The notes beneath the pieces are model-generated. The model saw nothing but the letters and a program-made list of their open reading frames with translations, had not been told where the DNA came from and searched no databases. Shown here one piece after another: positions 1 through 11,800 of a DNA stretch of 62,328 nucleotides. Source of the stretch: Acanthaster planci (taxonomy: Eukaryota; Echinodermata; Asteroidea; Valvatida; Acanthasteridae); contig NW_019091380.1 of the NCBI RefSeq assembly GCF_001949145.1, forward strand, positions 3,208,901-3,271,228, in the 5' to 3' direction. Position numbers and translations under genes: made by a program. Each line of letters opens with the position of its first letter. The stretch's first letter is position 1.

Positions 1-75
1 TGGACACAATGGGGCGGACATAATGGGCCTGAAAAAGTTTGCGGACATAATGGGCCCTGCGGACATAATGGTCCG
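1..75. repeat. Short repeated motif at left edge
   Basis: The 16-base word GCGGACATAATGGGCC occurs at 13-28 and 41-56, with a variant at 59-74 and a looser copy at the very start. Spacing is irregular, so this looks like the end of a degenerate tandem array cut by the window edge. A lone related word (GCGGACATAATATG) is near 30438. No function is visible. Confidence 0.5.
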
Positions 76-429
76 GAACAGACGCACGATCGTAGAGATA
101 AAAAGTTCCTGTTTTTTTTAAGACCATCTCAAGTCGGGTGGAAAGATTTCGCAGATTGTTTGACGCCGTTCTTTACTTACTTTACATATATAAAGATAAT
201 TCGGCCGTTCCGTTCCTGAGATTTGACAAAATAGAATCTAGGAAGTACATGGATAACTCAAAGTCCCTACGCCGTACACGGAGTGCTTTTAGCAAAACTT
301 ACAAAATCGTACACAGGCCTATTCATTTCGGTTCACGAGTCGCATGAATTCACAATCACTTATCAACTTATCACTTAAGTTACAACCCGATAACATGAAC
401 ATGGTATGACGAAGTTGTTGGCGACTTAC

Positions 430-532
430 CTTGCGATGTTACAAATTGGTCAGGGTAGCAGCAACGCCTTGTTTGCGCGTAACTTGTAGCCACTACAACC
501 AGTAGCACACACAGCACCGGCCGCACGTCCAT
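430..532 (-). CDS. First exon of a secreted protein, possibly ependymin-related (partial)
   Basis: Reading on the minus strand from an ATG at 532, 34 codons plus one base run to a consensus donor (CAAG|GTAAGTC; last exon base 430). The peptide begins MDVRPVLCVLLVVVATSYAQ, a textbook signal peptide with a likely cleavage after the small residues before or at AQ, followed by TRRCCYPDQFVTSQ. A Cys-Cys-x-Pro-Asp-Gln start of the mature chain recalls ependymin-related secreted proteins of invertebrates; that is recollection of the family, not an alignment. A TATA box sits about 120 bases upstream at the expected distance for a short 5'UTR, which supports a genuine first exon. The remaining exons would lie left of the window or in 1-429, where I could not find one. 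Alternative: another small cysteine-rich secreted protein. The exon is convincing; the family name is tentative. Confidence 0.55.
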
Positions 533-650
533 GATTCCTGTCAGCAAAACACCTGAACGAGAAGGAAACTCCGACGGAAAGACACTCAAATGTTTCTCGT
601 TATGGTGCAATAGTAAGTAGCTGCTGCTTTGGGTCTCAGTCGAGAAGCTA

Positions 651-658
651 CTTATATA
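651..658 (-). promoter_or_regulatory. TATA box of the secreted-protein gene
   Basis: On the minus strand the sequence reads GCGTATATAAGTAGC, with TATATAAG exactly at 651-658. Transcription would start about 25-30 bases further along, near 622-630, giving a 5'UTR of roughly 95 bases before the ATG at 532. The agreement of TATA box, distance, ATG, signal peptide and donor site makes this a credible core promoter. Confidence 0.6.
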
Positions 659-1420
659 CGCCTGGTCAATATCTGACGATAGCCTAATAACACGTATGCA
701 TGATGGCATGCTATTATCGGAGATTAAAGGAATCGCACTTTGACTCGGCAAACACATACATGTACAATAATGTTGTTCCCCCGTCGTACTCCAGCCTATC
801 GCCCTTTGCCCGATGTGGAGGGATGTTCTTGGCTCTGCCTTGAAAATAAACTCTGCCGAGTTTATCATGGGAAATTCCTGCAGCCACAGCTATACTTTAG
901 TGCATAATTTTAATCTGCAGCAATGTAATTCCGACACGGCTACGGTCGTAATCGCTGAGTTGTAACTACGAAAAGTTGAAGCTAATTGGATCAAGGAAAG
1001 ATCCACAGAGTTACATTTCGCTCATGTGCCCCATCTCTACTTTTCACATTGACTCCACTCCCTCAAACCTGTAAGAAGGAAAAACGTACTCCAATACCAA
1101 TGCAAAAACAGCGAAAGTTTCTTTCCTATGCTGCGGGGCCCCAACTCCCGCATCCCCACTAGTATCCCGCCCAGAATGTAAATCTGTCGATCAATTTCAG
1201 TCTAACTTGAGAGAATCTTCAAAATATCTTTATTTGAATCCATTTCATCTTGATTTCCTCACAGTGCCCAAATTGCAACTTTATTAGTACCATTCATGGA
1301 GCTATTAAAACACAGGGGTATAGATATTACCCGCACAAAATACAACGCCACAACTGTCGGTGAAGATGACTCATAATATGACATTTTCTGATTACATAAC
1401 AGCGATGACGCGCGGCTGCC

Positions 1421-2075
1421 ATATGAAGCAAGATATGGGACGGAGAGCACCCTCCACCTTTGGGTGCACTGAACCAATTCAAGCTCCATTGAAAATAGTG
1501 TAAAATCAACCAAGTTTGGAGCCCCATGGTAGGCAACTGAAGTCCCTGAGGCCTCTCAAACAAAAAACAATGTGTTGTTTGTTCCTTCAGGTTTCATTTG
1601 ATTTTAAATTTTTAGTAGGTTAACCAGTGAATTTTTTAATCATCCGCCCAAAACAAACTCACCCCCCAAAAAGTGAATGTTGCCAAGCCCTCCCAGCGGC
1701 CATTTCTCAAATGACATCCTTCACCTTCCTCGGGCTCTTCTGACTAATTTTCAATCCCATTTTTGTCTGCTTTGCCCCCAGATGGGTGCCCCTGAATCTA
1801 CAGAGATGATCCTGGGCCATACTGACACAATCCCACCATTTCTTGGCCCAAACAGACCCCTCTTTTTGAAACAATCTCGGGGGGGGGGGTATTTTTTGTG
1901 CGCCTCGGGCTGGCGGAGGATTTTCCTTGAATTGGGACACTGCACCCCTTTGTGCTGGTCATTGTTTGATCAGAATCAGGATTCTTTGGGGGATGTGTTA
2001 GGTAACGATACTCTAAGGTGTGTATAGAGATTGGTCACATGGGGTTGTGCAACCCTCCGTCCCACGTCTTAATTA
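1421..2075. mobile_element. Possible non-autonomous DNA transposon (long copy)
   Basis: The left end (from about 1421, ATGAAGCAAGATATGGGACG) is matched in inverted form by the right end near 2058-2075 (CCGTCCCACGTCTT). The same outer sequences bound a shorter element at about 32812-32985. The inside has several short open frames with no recognisable protein and a G run at 1879-1888. I take it for a decayed element; the borders are approximate. Confidence 0.4.
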
Positions 2076-2173
2076 ATTGCTGAGTACAACGGCTGCCGGC
2101 ATTCTTTGCTGCGGCCTGGCACAATCAGCAGGTGGAGCTAGCTGTGCATGATGTCGATATTTTGGCCAATCCG

Positions 2174-2380
2174 GTTCGCAAGTGTGACGTCACTTCAGCT
2201 TAACCTACGCCCACTGCACATGCACTGCACATAAAGTTACATACATTGATCGCCGTATACATGGAACCATGCATGGAACAGGAAGTCAACGCGCAACTTC
2301 AGCAATCGGCTAATGGGGCGTGGGAGAAGTGTGTCAGTCACAGAGTTGGGAAACTATGGTGTTAGTCCGATGTTACGAAC
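2174..2380. mobile_element. MITE, family A copy 1 (carries a CRE palindrome)
   Basis: Bounded by short inverted repeats, GTTCGCAAGTG on the left and GTTACGAAC on the right. It shares long stretches with 8713-8875: the CRE palindrome TGACGTCA (here 2185-2192), the CCCACTGCAC stretch, ATTGATCGCCGT and CAACTTCAGCAAT. No coding capacity, so it would depend on a transposase in trans. Confidence 0.65.
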
Positions 2381-5300
2381 GAGTCCTCGACTGATTCCTG
2401 GATTTCTGGTCGTACTAGGCTATGACATTCTCGTAAAAACACGACCATTTTCTTTACTTTACAGGTCTTAAAACCAACAACTTATGTGTGAAGGTTACAA
2501 TCAATACAATTCATGTGGATACTTTTAATAAGCAAATTTCTTTCACAAAGTGCAAAATCTAAGTCTGAAGACTGAAAGAGAAACTGGTATTGAAGCAGTG
2601 CGAAAACCAAAGATAAACACTGTTTCAAAAAGGACATTGACAACTTGTTTATTTTGCTGCAGTTGGAGGCTGTTTCACTTTTTATTCACTTTAATCATAG
2701 CGAGTAGGCCTCCTTTAGAAAATTTAAAGCTAGTTTCAGTGCATTTCACTTCCTTCTACGGCGAATAGCATCTTTGATAAGAGTAACAACTACATGTGTT
2801 ACTATGTACTGGCCAAAATGTCTGTTTATGATTGATTTCCGGCGTGCTGAATTAAAATACCATACTTTCCACTGAGATGTACTGTGCATCGCGGAGGTGA
2901 AGACACATCGGTATAAGAGCAAAGCCTGTTATCAAATGCCCACTTTAATCTTTGAAAGTAGTCTTTTGTTAGCTTAAACCCTGAATTCGTTTACACTGTT
3001 GACAAAACACTGTTTTCACTGTTTCAACTTAAATCCATGTATAATCAGCTATCAATAGCACCCCTTTTAAAACTCTCCCATCCAAACAGCATTTACAGAT
3101 TTCACAAGCAGCAATCATTTGTATGCTGTAGCCTTCAAGAAAAAAATGACCAAAAAATGCAGTGTGTTAACGAGCTGACGCTTGGCCCATCCCCACCATG
3201 GAAAACAACTTGTGTACTAACTCAACCTAAATTCCTGAAAAACTAAAGTGTAAAATAAAACAAGCATTTCCAAATGTCCTTTACAATTTCTTCAAGGTTT
3301 TTAGCAACCTTGAGAACTACCTTTGTCACCGTCTATCTCAAAATATTAAGCAACAGGGAAACTTTTGTCAATATACATGCAAAACTATGAAGCATACATT
3401 TTGTAATGTAACTATGCCACAAATAGATTAAGAATATCAGCTACACACTGAAGCAAAGTTTCGTATAGCACACATCAGTAAATTAGCAACACAGAATCTA
3501 TACACCAGTAACTATTCAGCACATCAACCCAGGAAACCTGTTCCAAGCAGAATAGAATTTTAAGTTTGTAAGAACTAATGTACTTAAACAAAGCAAAAAT
3601 TAATTAGTGCTAATCTCATATCTCCTGGAGTCACTCTAGACTGACTTTGTTTGCATTTTGTTTAATACAGCTTCCAGCCTTGAAAATTTTCATCACGTGC
3701 TGATAAAGAGATCAGCAGGACAAAGTATGACCTCGCTTATCTGGTCCAATATGTGGGCCTCAGCGATGTTGTCTTGTCTCATGACTGGCTTAACATTCCA
3801 TATCTCCCCCCCCCCGCCTAAATTTTCTCAAGCTTTATAATGGTTGTGAGAATAAACACTTTTCTCGCCTCAGAGAGTAAACAGAGGAGCTTTACGATGT
3901 CCAATTTCCATTTATTTAGTGCTACCTTTTGTCAGAAATTAGCTTGATACAGGTACTTCTAAAATTACAATTTCTCAAAATCTTCCCAAAGATTTGTAAA
4001 CAAAAATGGTCAGTTCTTTAGTCCGAGGATTGGTTGCATACAAGACAGCACACATGCTAGAAATCAAATAACAAAGTTGATAACCACTGATTATGATTTT
4101 AAAAGTTGAATAATTCTAGGCCACATCTTCAGGACAACCCAGGAGAAGATAAGGGAAACACAAGATAAAGGATAAAAACCTAAAATTCCACTACACTGAT
4201 GACAGTGGCGTACATGTAGCTAGGATGTTACTATGGCGGGGGCACAGAGAGGGTACCAGCATCTTATGGGGGCACCAGCTTTAAGTGGTGTGGGTTTTTT
4301 GGGGGACAAGTTTTTGTTTTTGTTCAATATCTATTCATCCTCTTTTTTTTATAGTGGGGCATGAGCCAAACAGATAAACATATAAAGTTGTAGTTAATCT
4401 ATGTGAATCAACCTACATTTACATGATAAGAAAGTTGTGTGAAATGTCATTAAGCATTGAGTACGGTACATGTAGCAAGTACAAGCACACATCACGTATC
4501 GTCTAATATTGCAATAACTGAATGCCCACATTTATAAAGCACCTTAACGATAGTAATGCAGGTAAACTATTTCAAGAAGCCAAACAGTTCAGAAATAAAT
4601 TTCAATAAAGTTATATATAAATTTGCAAGTACATTTTGGGAGTCAGTGTTTTACACAATGTATGCACATTATTTCACTGTATTTCATTTATGCGGTAGCT
4701 TTAAAATAAGTTAATTGCATGCCAGTAAAGAGATGAACAGGGTTTGTGTATCAAATTCTATTCCAACACACAAACACTGAACTCCATTTTACAATTCCAT
4801 GTTGGAAATAATATTTTCCGTCCCCCTGGTTACTGGCATAACTCTGTGCATCCTGTTTTCCTCTGGGCCCAATATTTCTTTCAAGTTTAAACAGCTAAGA
4901 GGTTGTTGATGCTTTTGTTTATCAAAGGAATTGGATCTAAGTGGAGGAAAGAGATTACACAGCCCCCCTGACTGGGGTCCAAAGCAGAGTTATAACATGA
5001 AACTATTGCACTGTTCAGTTATCCTTTTCTTTACATTTACAAGGCAATTGATGCAGGTACGTGTCCAAATTTGCAATAGAAATTACATTTTTATCTAAGA
5101 TTTCTAGCAAAAAGGTCCCTAAATTTTGCTAGTTTCATAGTTTCCTTAAAACTGTCTTCAGCCCCCATTAAAACTAAAAAAAGTATGCATAATTTTTTGT
5201 CCCAGCACCACAAAAAAGAAAACCCACCAACTTATTTATCAGTAAATTTGAGATTCATGCAGTTACAAAAATTATAATAATCTATGAAATTACCTAAACT

Positions 5301-5726
5301 ATTTAGGTACATACGTTGAATGTGACTTAACTTGAACAAGCATTTCTCTATGGCACACATCAACAGCATCAGCAAACACAAAATTTCAGATTCCATATGC
5401 AAACACTAGCTCCTGTCTCCATTATTACTGGCCTAGCTTTTATCAGCTAACTGTCTTCAATAACTACACTGTCTTACGTATTTATGAATAATGGATCGTA
5501 ATTTGTTGTTGAAAGCTAATTAATGGCAATAAACTCAATCAGGTCTGTGACTAGGCTTTGACTCATCACAAAAACAATTTCATCACACAGTACTTGGAAA
5601 AATGATTGAAACACAATTTCAAACAAGTGAACCTTAAAACTCAATGCAAAACGCCCTCTCCTCAGTAAGCAAATCTTCTACATCTTGGGATGTTTTGAGG
5701 GGATGTTTCCAGGGGATATTTGAGAA
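2381..5726. other. Gene-free spacer and probable TLR 3' region
   Basis: No open frame here resembles a protein and codon use looks random. The stretch is AT-rich with short G runs and GGGGGCAC words at 4230-4280. Part of it is probably the 3'UTR of the TLR, whose stop codon is at 5727-5729 on the minus strand, but I could not pick one poly(A) signal with confidence. Confidence 0.4.
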
Positions 5727-8351
5727 TCATGCAATTACCTCACGTCTGTCTGGGTTGCGATCTTCGTTCAAAACATCCTTCAAGCGCTGCCAGAACACAG
5801 GCCTCTCATTGACATTGGCTGGCCATTTTAGGTAAGTCTTCTTCTTAATTGCGCGATGGATGAGATCGTATTTGGACAACTTCTTGTCAGGGATGTCGCC
5901 CAAGATGATCAGAATCAGGACATCTTCATAGTCAATGAACAGCTTGCTCATTGTCATGCGCCTCTCATATCTGCACCAATTGCTCTCCAAGTAGCCCTCA
6001 GATATGATACAAATGGTGCGGCGACTGCGGTCAACTGACTCAATGATGTTGTCGACAATCTCCTTCCCCGGCTCAAAGTCTCGTCGGTGATGGCAGAGTT
6101 TGAATGGATCGGGTCCGGTTTCAAGCTCTGGTATTAATGTCTCCATTACCCATTCTTCATCTGCACTGCTGTTGGAGATGAAGGCATCATAGTCAAAAAT
6201 CTGTTGGTAATCCTTGTGCCGTCTTGATCGATGATAGTTTGCCCTCACCACTAAGTAGACATAGTACATCTGCCATCGATAGATGACCATCCCAGAAACT
6301 AACAGAAGGAACGAGAAGCTTCCAACACCTATGCCAATCCAGTCCTTCAGTGGTAACTTGTGATCGCAGTTCAAATCCTCAGGATGGAAACTAATCAGAA
6401 GCTTATTTCTCATGTTTGGAGGTGAAGCACACAAACAGGTGGTCAAGTTACCTATTAAAATGTGAGTGGTGTCAATGAAGTTGCGAAACCATTCTTGTTC
6501 ACAGCCACAGGAAAATGGATTGCCACAGATGTATAAGATCTTGAGTGTCTTCAGCACCGGTGTCAGCATGGTTTTGTTGACAACGTTGATGTGGTTCTTG
6601 TGAAGATCCAGATACTCTAGCTCCTTCAGACCGTCAAACACTCTGCCAGAGATTGTTGACAGCTGGTTGTCACCCAGATGTAGTGTTCTGAGATGTCCCA
6701 AGTCACTGAAGGCACCAACAGGGACACTTTGGAAACCATTTGAAGAAAGATCGAGCCTCTGCAGAGAGGAGAGTTTTCTCAGAAACATTCTAGGAGTCTG
6801 GTGGGAGAGAGGAGGGTGCCACAGGTTGTCAAAATGGTTATGGTCCAGGTACAATGTCTCCAGTGATTTCAGGGCAACAAAAGTATCCTGATGAAAGTGA
6901 TCCATATTATTATTGCTCATATCTAAAGAAAGAAGTCCCGGCACAGCTGCAAACGGTGAAGGTGCACTCTCAACATTCCAGAGGCATGCCTTCTTCAGAT
7001 TCAGGATCTTCAGTTTAGAGGGTGTCTTGAAGGAGTCTCTCTGAAGCTTAATGTGTCTACCCTTCAGTTGGCTCTCACTCAAGTCCAGCTCAGTAAGGTT
7101 TTTCAGATCCTGGAATTCATCACCAGTTAGGGTCTGTGAAATCCTGTTCTTTGACGCATAGAGATACTGCAAGTTGATAAGCCCTTTGAATGAACCATCT
7201 TGAGACAGTGAAGCAATCAAATTATCATTAAGGGACAGAGTTTGAAGTCTTTCGTTGTACTTAAAAATGCCTGGTGTTATCTCTTTCAGTGAATTGCTTT
7301 CCAGATTTAAGAATTCCAGAGAGGTAAGGCCAGACAGTGCCTCAGGGCTGATAGCTGCTATTGAGTTCTTGTACAGTTTCAAAACCTTCAGGTGAACAAG
7401 ATGAGTACCAAAGCTAGTGTCACGCAACTCAGCTATTTCATTTTGGGAAAGGTCCAATTCCTCAAGTTTGGAGTTTTCAAGACCAGCAAACATTGATGAG
7501 GTCAAGTTCGTCAGACTTAAGGAACATAAGGCCAGCTTCTGAACTTCAGAGGAAGCCACAGCTGCACTTACGTTTGCCAAGAGAGAAGATTGCGGAGGTG
7601 TTTTAGCAAAAGAGTTGGTCAAATCCAAAAGTCCTACTTCAAGAAAATGAGAGAAAGTGGCTGTATCAATGCTTGAGAAGGAATTCCGAGACAGATCAAG
7701 CACTTGCAGTTTTGAGCCAGTCATTGCTTGGAAGTAATTTCTGCCAAGGCCTGTGAAGCCATTTGCAGCCAAGTTGAGCACCTTGAGTGACGTGAGATTC
7801 AAGTGCCTACCAAAATCTGCTGTCTTTATCATAGTCTTCTTAAGCAGCAATGTTGTAAGAGTCCTATCAATTGGGACCAGAAACTCTGGAAAGCCACTCC
7901 TTATGTGGTTGTTCTGCCATGACAAGTCCAGTGTCTCTAGTTTAGTGAGGGATGCGAATGCATCCCCTGGTATTTTGTTGATCTCATTGCGGGAGAGATA
8001 GAGATGTCTTAACTGCTTCTGGTCGGCAAAGTAGGCTCGTTCAATTTTGTAGAGTGTATTGTAGGACAGGTTTAAGAGCCTAAGGTTGACAAGTCCTGCC
8101 AGAGATGTGCTGTTGAAGATGTGGATCCGGTTGTGAGATAGCAGCAGGGTTTGGGCTGTTTGCGGAATCCCAGCTGGGACAGTCAAGAGACCCCGGTTCC
8201 GGCAGTCAACGAAGGTGGAATTGACGATCTTGCAAGGAAATTTTGCCAAATGCTGTTGATGAGAGTTCTGGCCCACCGACAGAAAACTGAAGAAAGAAGC
8301 TGCTTGATGGACAAAAACGAGGAGAACAAGAAGTGTGGGCACGCACTTCAT
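5727..8351 (-). CDS. Toll-like receptor, single-cysteine-cluster type, complete intronless CDS
   Basis: Membrane pattern-recognition receptor signalling through its cytoplasmic TIR domain to MyD88-type adaptors (family knowledge). The first ATG in frame is at 8351 in a good context (ACCATGA); the open frame extends 8 codons further only through a GTG, which I do not accept. The 874-aa protein has a signal peptide (MKCVPTLLVLLVFVHQAASF) and an N-terminal cap with cysteines about 40 and 50. About 20 leucine-rich repeats follow, then one C-terminal cap (609-663, with CGCEQEW and CLC), a transmembrane helix (about 671-692) and a TIR domain (about 718-874). TIR landmarks are present: FDYDAFISNSSADEEWV, the BB loop RDFEPGKEIVDNII with its proline, and FWQRL in box 3. 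One cysteine cluster rather than two makes it the vertebrate-like kind, not the protostome Toll kind. No frameshift or stop is seen. The ligand cannot be inferred. Confidence 0.96.
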   Translation of the reverse strand: MKCVPTLLVLLVFVHQAASFFSFLSVGQNSHQQHLAKFPCKIVNSTFVDCRNRGLLTVPAGIPQTAQTLLLSHNRIHIFNSTSLAGLVNLRLLNLSYNTLYKIERAYFADQKQLRHLYLSRNEINKIPGDAFASLTKLETLDLSWQNNHIRSGFPEFLVPIDRTLTTLLLKKTMIKTADFGRHLNLTSLKVLNLAANGFTGLGRNYFQAMTGSKLQVLDLSRNSFSSIDTATFSHFLEVGLLDLTNSFAKTPPQSSLLANVSAAVASSEVQKLALCSLSLTNLTSSMFAGLENSKLEELDLSQNEIAELRDTSFGTHLVHLKVLKLYKNSIAAISPEALSGLTSLEFLNLESNSLKEITPGIFKYNERLQTLSLNDNLIASLSQDGSFKGLINLQYLYASKNRISQTLTGDEFQDLKNLTELDLSESQLKGRHIKLQRDSFKTPSKLKILNLKKACLWNVESAPSPFAAVPGLLSLDMSNNNMDHFHQDTFVALKSLETLYLDHNHFDNLWHPPLSHQTPRMFLRKLSSLQRLDLSSNGFQSVPVGAFSDLGHLRTLHLGDNQLSTISGRVFDGLKELEYLDLHKNHINVVNKTMLTPVLKTLKILYICGNPFSCGCEQEWFRNFIDTTHILIGNLTTCLCASPPNMRNKLLISFHPEDLNCDHKLPLKDWIGIGVGSFSFLLLVSGMVIYRWQMYYVYLVVRANYHRSRRHKDYQQIFDYDAFISNSSADEEWVMETLIPELETGPDPFKLCHHRRDFEPGKEIVDNIIESVDRSRRTICIISEGYLESNWCRYERRMTMSKLFIDYEDVLILIILGDIPDKKLSKYDLIHRAIKKKTYLKWPANVNERPVFWQRLKDVLNEDRNPDRREVIA

Positions 8352-8435
8352 GGTGAGGGTGGTAATGTGCCACACAATGGCCGTCTGAGCGAGGAAACCA
8401 GATTATGTCTTTACTTCACTGAGAAGTGAAATGCT
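8352..8435 (-). promoter_or_regulatory. TLR 5'UTR piece with splice acceptor
   Basis: Just upstream of the TLR ATG, the minus strand reads a pyrimidine tract and CAG (ATCTTCTCCTTTTGCAG) ending with AG at 8435-8434. The exon would begin at 8433, leaving 82 bases of 5'UTR. The coding sequence is intronless but the transcript probably has a 5'UTR intron. A candidate upstream donor is GGTAAGTGTC near 10612; another (GAG|GTATGT) ends an exon at 10966. Which is used cannot be decided from sequence alone. Confidence 0.55.
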
Positions 8436-8712
8436 GCAAAAGGAGAAGATAACGTGCTCACTTAATCAAGTCTGGAAAGTTATAAACATTTCCAAATCAG
8501 TGGTAATTCAAGCCCCCTTCCAGAATACATTTTCATAAAATTAAGTGCCAGGATCAAAGTACACGATCATAATAGATCTTATACTGTAAAGTGCAAACTA
8601 TGAGGTGAAATTCTGGCCCACTTTAGTTTTTCCTTTCAGGGATATACTGAGACACACAGAATCCTCAAAATGATAAAACGGCAAAATAGCGTCCTCCTTT
8701 CATCATTATCCA

Positions 8713-8875
8713 GTTCGTAAGTGTGACGTCACTCCATGCCCACTGCACTTGCACTGCACATAGAGTTACATGCATTGATCGCCGTTTACATGGAACCATG
8801 GAACCGGGAGTTAACATGCAACTTCAGCAATTGTCCAATGGGAGCCTGCAAATTGTGGCGAAGTCACTTACGAAC
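8713..8875. mobile_element. MITE, family A copy 2 (carries a CRE palindrome)
   Basis: Inverted ends GTTCGTAAGTG and CACTTACGAAC bound a 163-bp element related to 2174-2380. It carries TGACGTCA at 8724-8731. It lies about 360 bp upstream of the TLR start codon, probably inside the 5'UTR intron. Non-coding. Confidence 0.75.
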
Positions 8876-11800
8876 AGGATACATTATAATTTCTAGCTAC
8901 AGAGAAGCTGGTTTTCCCCAATTTCAGGCCTTTTTCCCACCGTCAACAGTATGAGTATTGCCATGAATGGCACAGATTATTAATGGTATGACACATTCAA
9001 CAATTTTAAAATGAACGACATGTATTTGTTCAAGTGAATTAGCTTTTTCTCTCCCTAGTGAACAGCACTGAATCAATTCCCAATGAAATGAGGGGGTGAA
9101 TGAGCGGAGTCATGACTGCCTACATGTATATCTGGCACACCGATGACCGTGCCCAACTGCCCGTCCTTCATCCTGATCAGAGTTGAACAACTAAAGTCTC
9201 GAATGTCAGCATGTTTAACAGACATGAACAACCTGTAAATCTTACCTACCCAAAAATTAACAGTTTTGAACGCCTTTGTATTGAAGTGAAGACAGATGAT
9301 AATATTTAGACATTTAAAAACCACAAGCACAAATTTAACACACAAGTCCCGCAGTAGGCAGTTAAGACCGTCATGGCATCTTTTCTGGTAAAGTAGGGCA
9401 TGAAGCTCCTCAATCATTTACTGTCAGTTTTGTACCATTGTCTTTTTTGGCTCATTTTTCTTTGATGGTCTTTTTTGAAGGGTGTTAAATTACATTTGTT
9501 GAAAACTATACTGAATGGTCTTTGCTGTTGACCGATGTGTTAGTTTCAAGTAATTTTGAACTAAAATGTTGACTTCAAACATTAAATGAGTCTAAATCCC
9601 TTTGATTTGAACTGGTAGCCAACCAAATTGTCAAAAAATGTGCGCAGTCTGCCTAATTATCCCCAAGTGATCAATCTTACAAATCTAAAATGGAAATATG
9701 TGTACATGACCAAAGTCACTCTTTTAAAAGTTTTGAACAGGGACATTTTGGAGTTACATTTTGGTTTATCTTTTAAGATTATGAAAGTCTATTTTGCACT
9801 TAATGATATCATGCTGTTTGTTTTTACAGTAAGTCAGTGTATTAAAGTGAGAGGAGACGGCGCTGTATTTGTGATTAATCGTAGTGTTTACTGGGTCCTG
9901 AGTAGGTGACAGAACAGGCCTGAGATGAGACATAGGATACAGAGTCTGTAAAGAGTGCATCCTAGAAGGTACTGAGGTTCAAACAGATGCTGGAAATACA
10001 TGTAGAGCGTTAACTCATATCACTCCAGTCCGGTTCCTTGCAATTGGTGTTCTTTAGCTGTTGACATATGATGTGTTACATCTCTGGATTATATTTGTGG
10101 TTGACACTAGTGGTTTACAATTGTGGTTAATAATTGTGGTCTACATCTTTCAGCTTTATTACCAATGAAATTGGTTGCTGATGTGAATAACATCCCTGAA
10201 GTTTGGTAGAAGTGATAATAGAGTTTTAAGAGTGACTAAAATAATATAAAATTGACTGATTGTTCCTAATTTCTGCATGAATTCAAGAGATTGACAATCA
10301 ACCAGTAAACTACTGTAATATATACACCGGTATACATGTATCATTATCATTGACAAATATCTCCCCCATGAAAAACGAATCCATACTTTTGGGGCCCAAG
10401 CTCGCTCTGACGATCCCCACAGTTCTGACAATTATTCCACGGAATCAGGGTGAGATTCACTCAACAGGCTCAAATCAAAATTTTACATACTAGGATGCCT
10501 GCTGTATATCATGGCATATAGCCTAAGACTAAACAGTACATTTTTAAATGTGACTGAATCAAAATACCACAACGCTGCGGTTGCTCAAGCTGGGAAACCA
10601 AAGACACTTACCACCTCAACTGTAGTTATGCCACTTTTATGAGCTGAAAAAAAGTGCACCTTGTTCAAACTGATCAACAAGGGAAACTGAAAATTGTGAA
10701 ATTCGATCAAGCTTTCGGCCAGGGTGGGAAAAAAGCAAACGGCGAAGGCGCGCTGCGTGTTGTTTATGTATACGATGAATATTTCACTTGCAAAGGGGTA
10801 GGCTCGTAATAGAAACGAACTACATTGTGCAGCACGCATTTATTCATCAATCATCATTAATTGAAATCAGTGACAAAATTAAAGGAAAAGATTCATATTA
10901 TCCGGATTAGTATTCATTTATTGCAATTTGTCTCGTAGCTGTTTCGTTTTGATCACGTAACATACCTCCATATCATAAGCCATCACCACACGAACTCTGC
11001 CTACCCCTCTAAGTAGTGGTACGACCAGCTGGAAAACCCAGAATGCAGCGTTGGGATTTCCCCGAATGAGAAACCTGTAGCCTTTTATTTTTGCTGGTTA
11101 CTGGTGGGTAGGGAAAGAAATTGAGGGGATGCAGGGACGGTTTCCTGGCCCAGGGTTGGAAAAAGTGGCAGGGTCATCGTGGTATTTGTATAGAGTTTGG
11201 GTGGTCCGTGGAGTCAGTATGTTACATCTTGTGAACGTAATTTGTGGGCATTATTGAAATTGGTCTTGGCTAACATTCTGAACACAATGAAAAAGAGATC
11301 ATGACTTTTGAGAGCCAAGAAAGTTACAAAGTCAGTCCTCCCATACACTATGTACAAAGGATTGGTTGGTTGGTTGATAAAATGGCATAACACCAGATAG
11401 TGAAGAAAATGACTACTACTGAAATGAAAGCTAAACCAAACAAACAAAACGAAATAAATCGAAAGCCTGTGCACTACTCAGTAGTTCACCTAGAACAATG
11501 AAACTGCCTTAACCCCCCCCCCCAGCAGGAATGGGGAGAATGCATCCTTGGAGGGCCTGGTCAAGTGCACAGCGCAAAGCCAGTAATCATGATATAATGC
11601 ACTGGGGTATTCTGGTTCCAGAAATATGAAACTTCTTCCTTTGTATATTTTGTGACATCCAGTACCTGTCCACGTCCCCTCCCATCCACAATGCACGGCA
11701 CTAACCTTCAGCAAAGTGCCACCGTGAATGGCTTATAAGTTTCTCAAAATACAAGTTAGGTTCTTACCCTTATCTGTGGAACAAAACGCCATCCCCAACT

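Noticed and set aside
8352-8375. Longer TLR start at 8375
   Set aside because: The codon there is GTG, not ATG; the first ATG is at 8351 and gives a better signal peptide.
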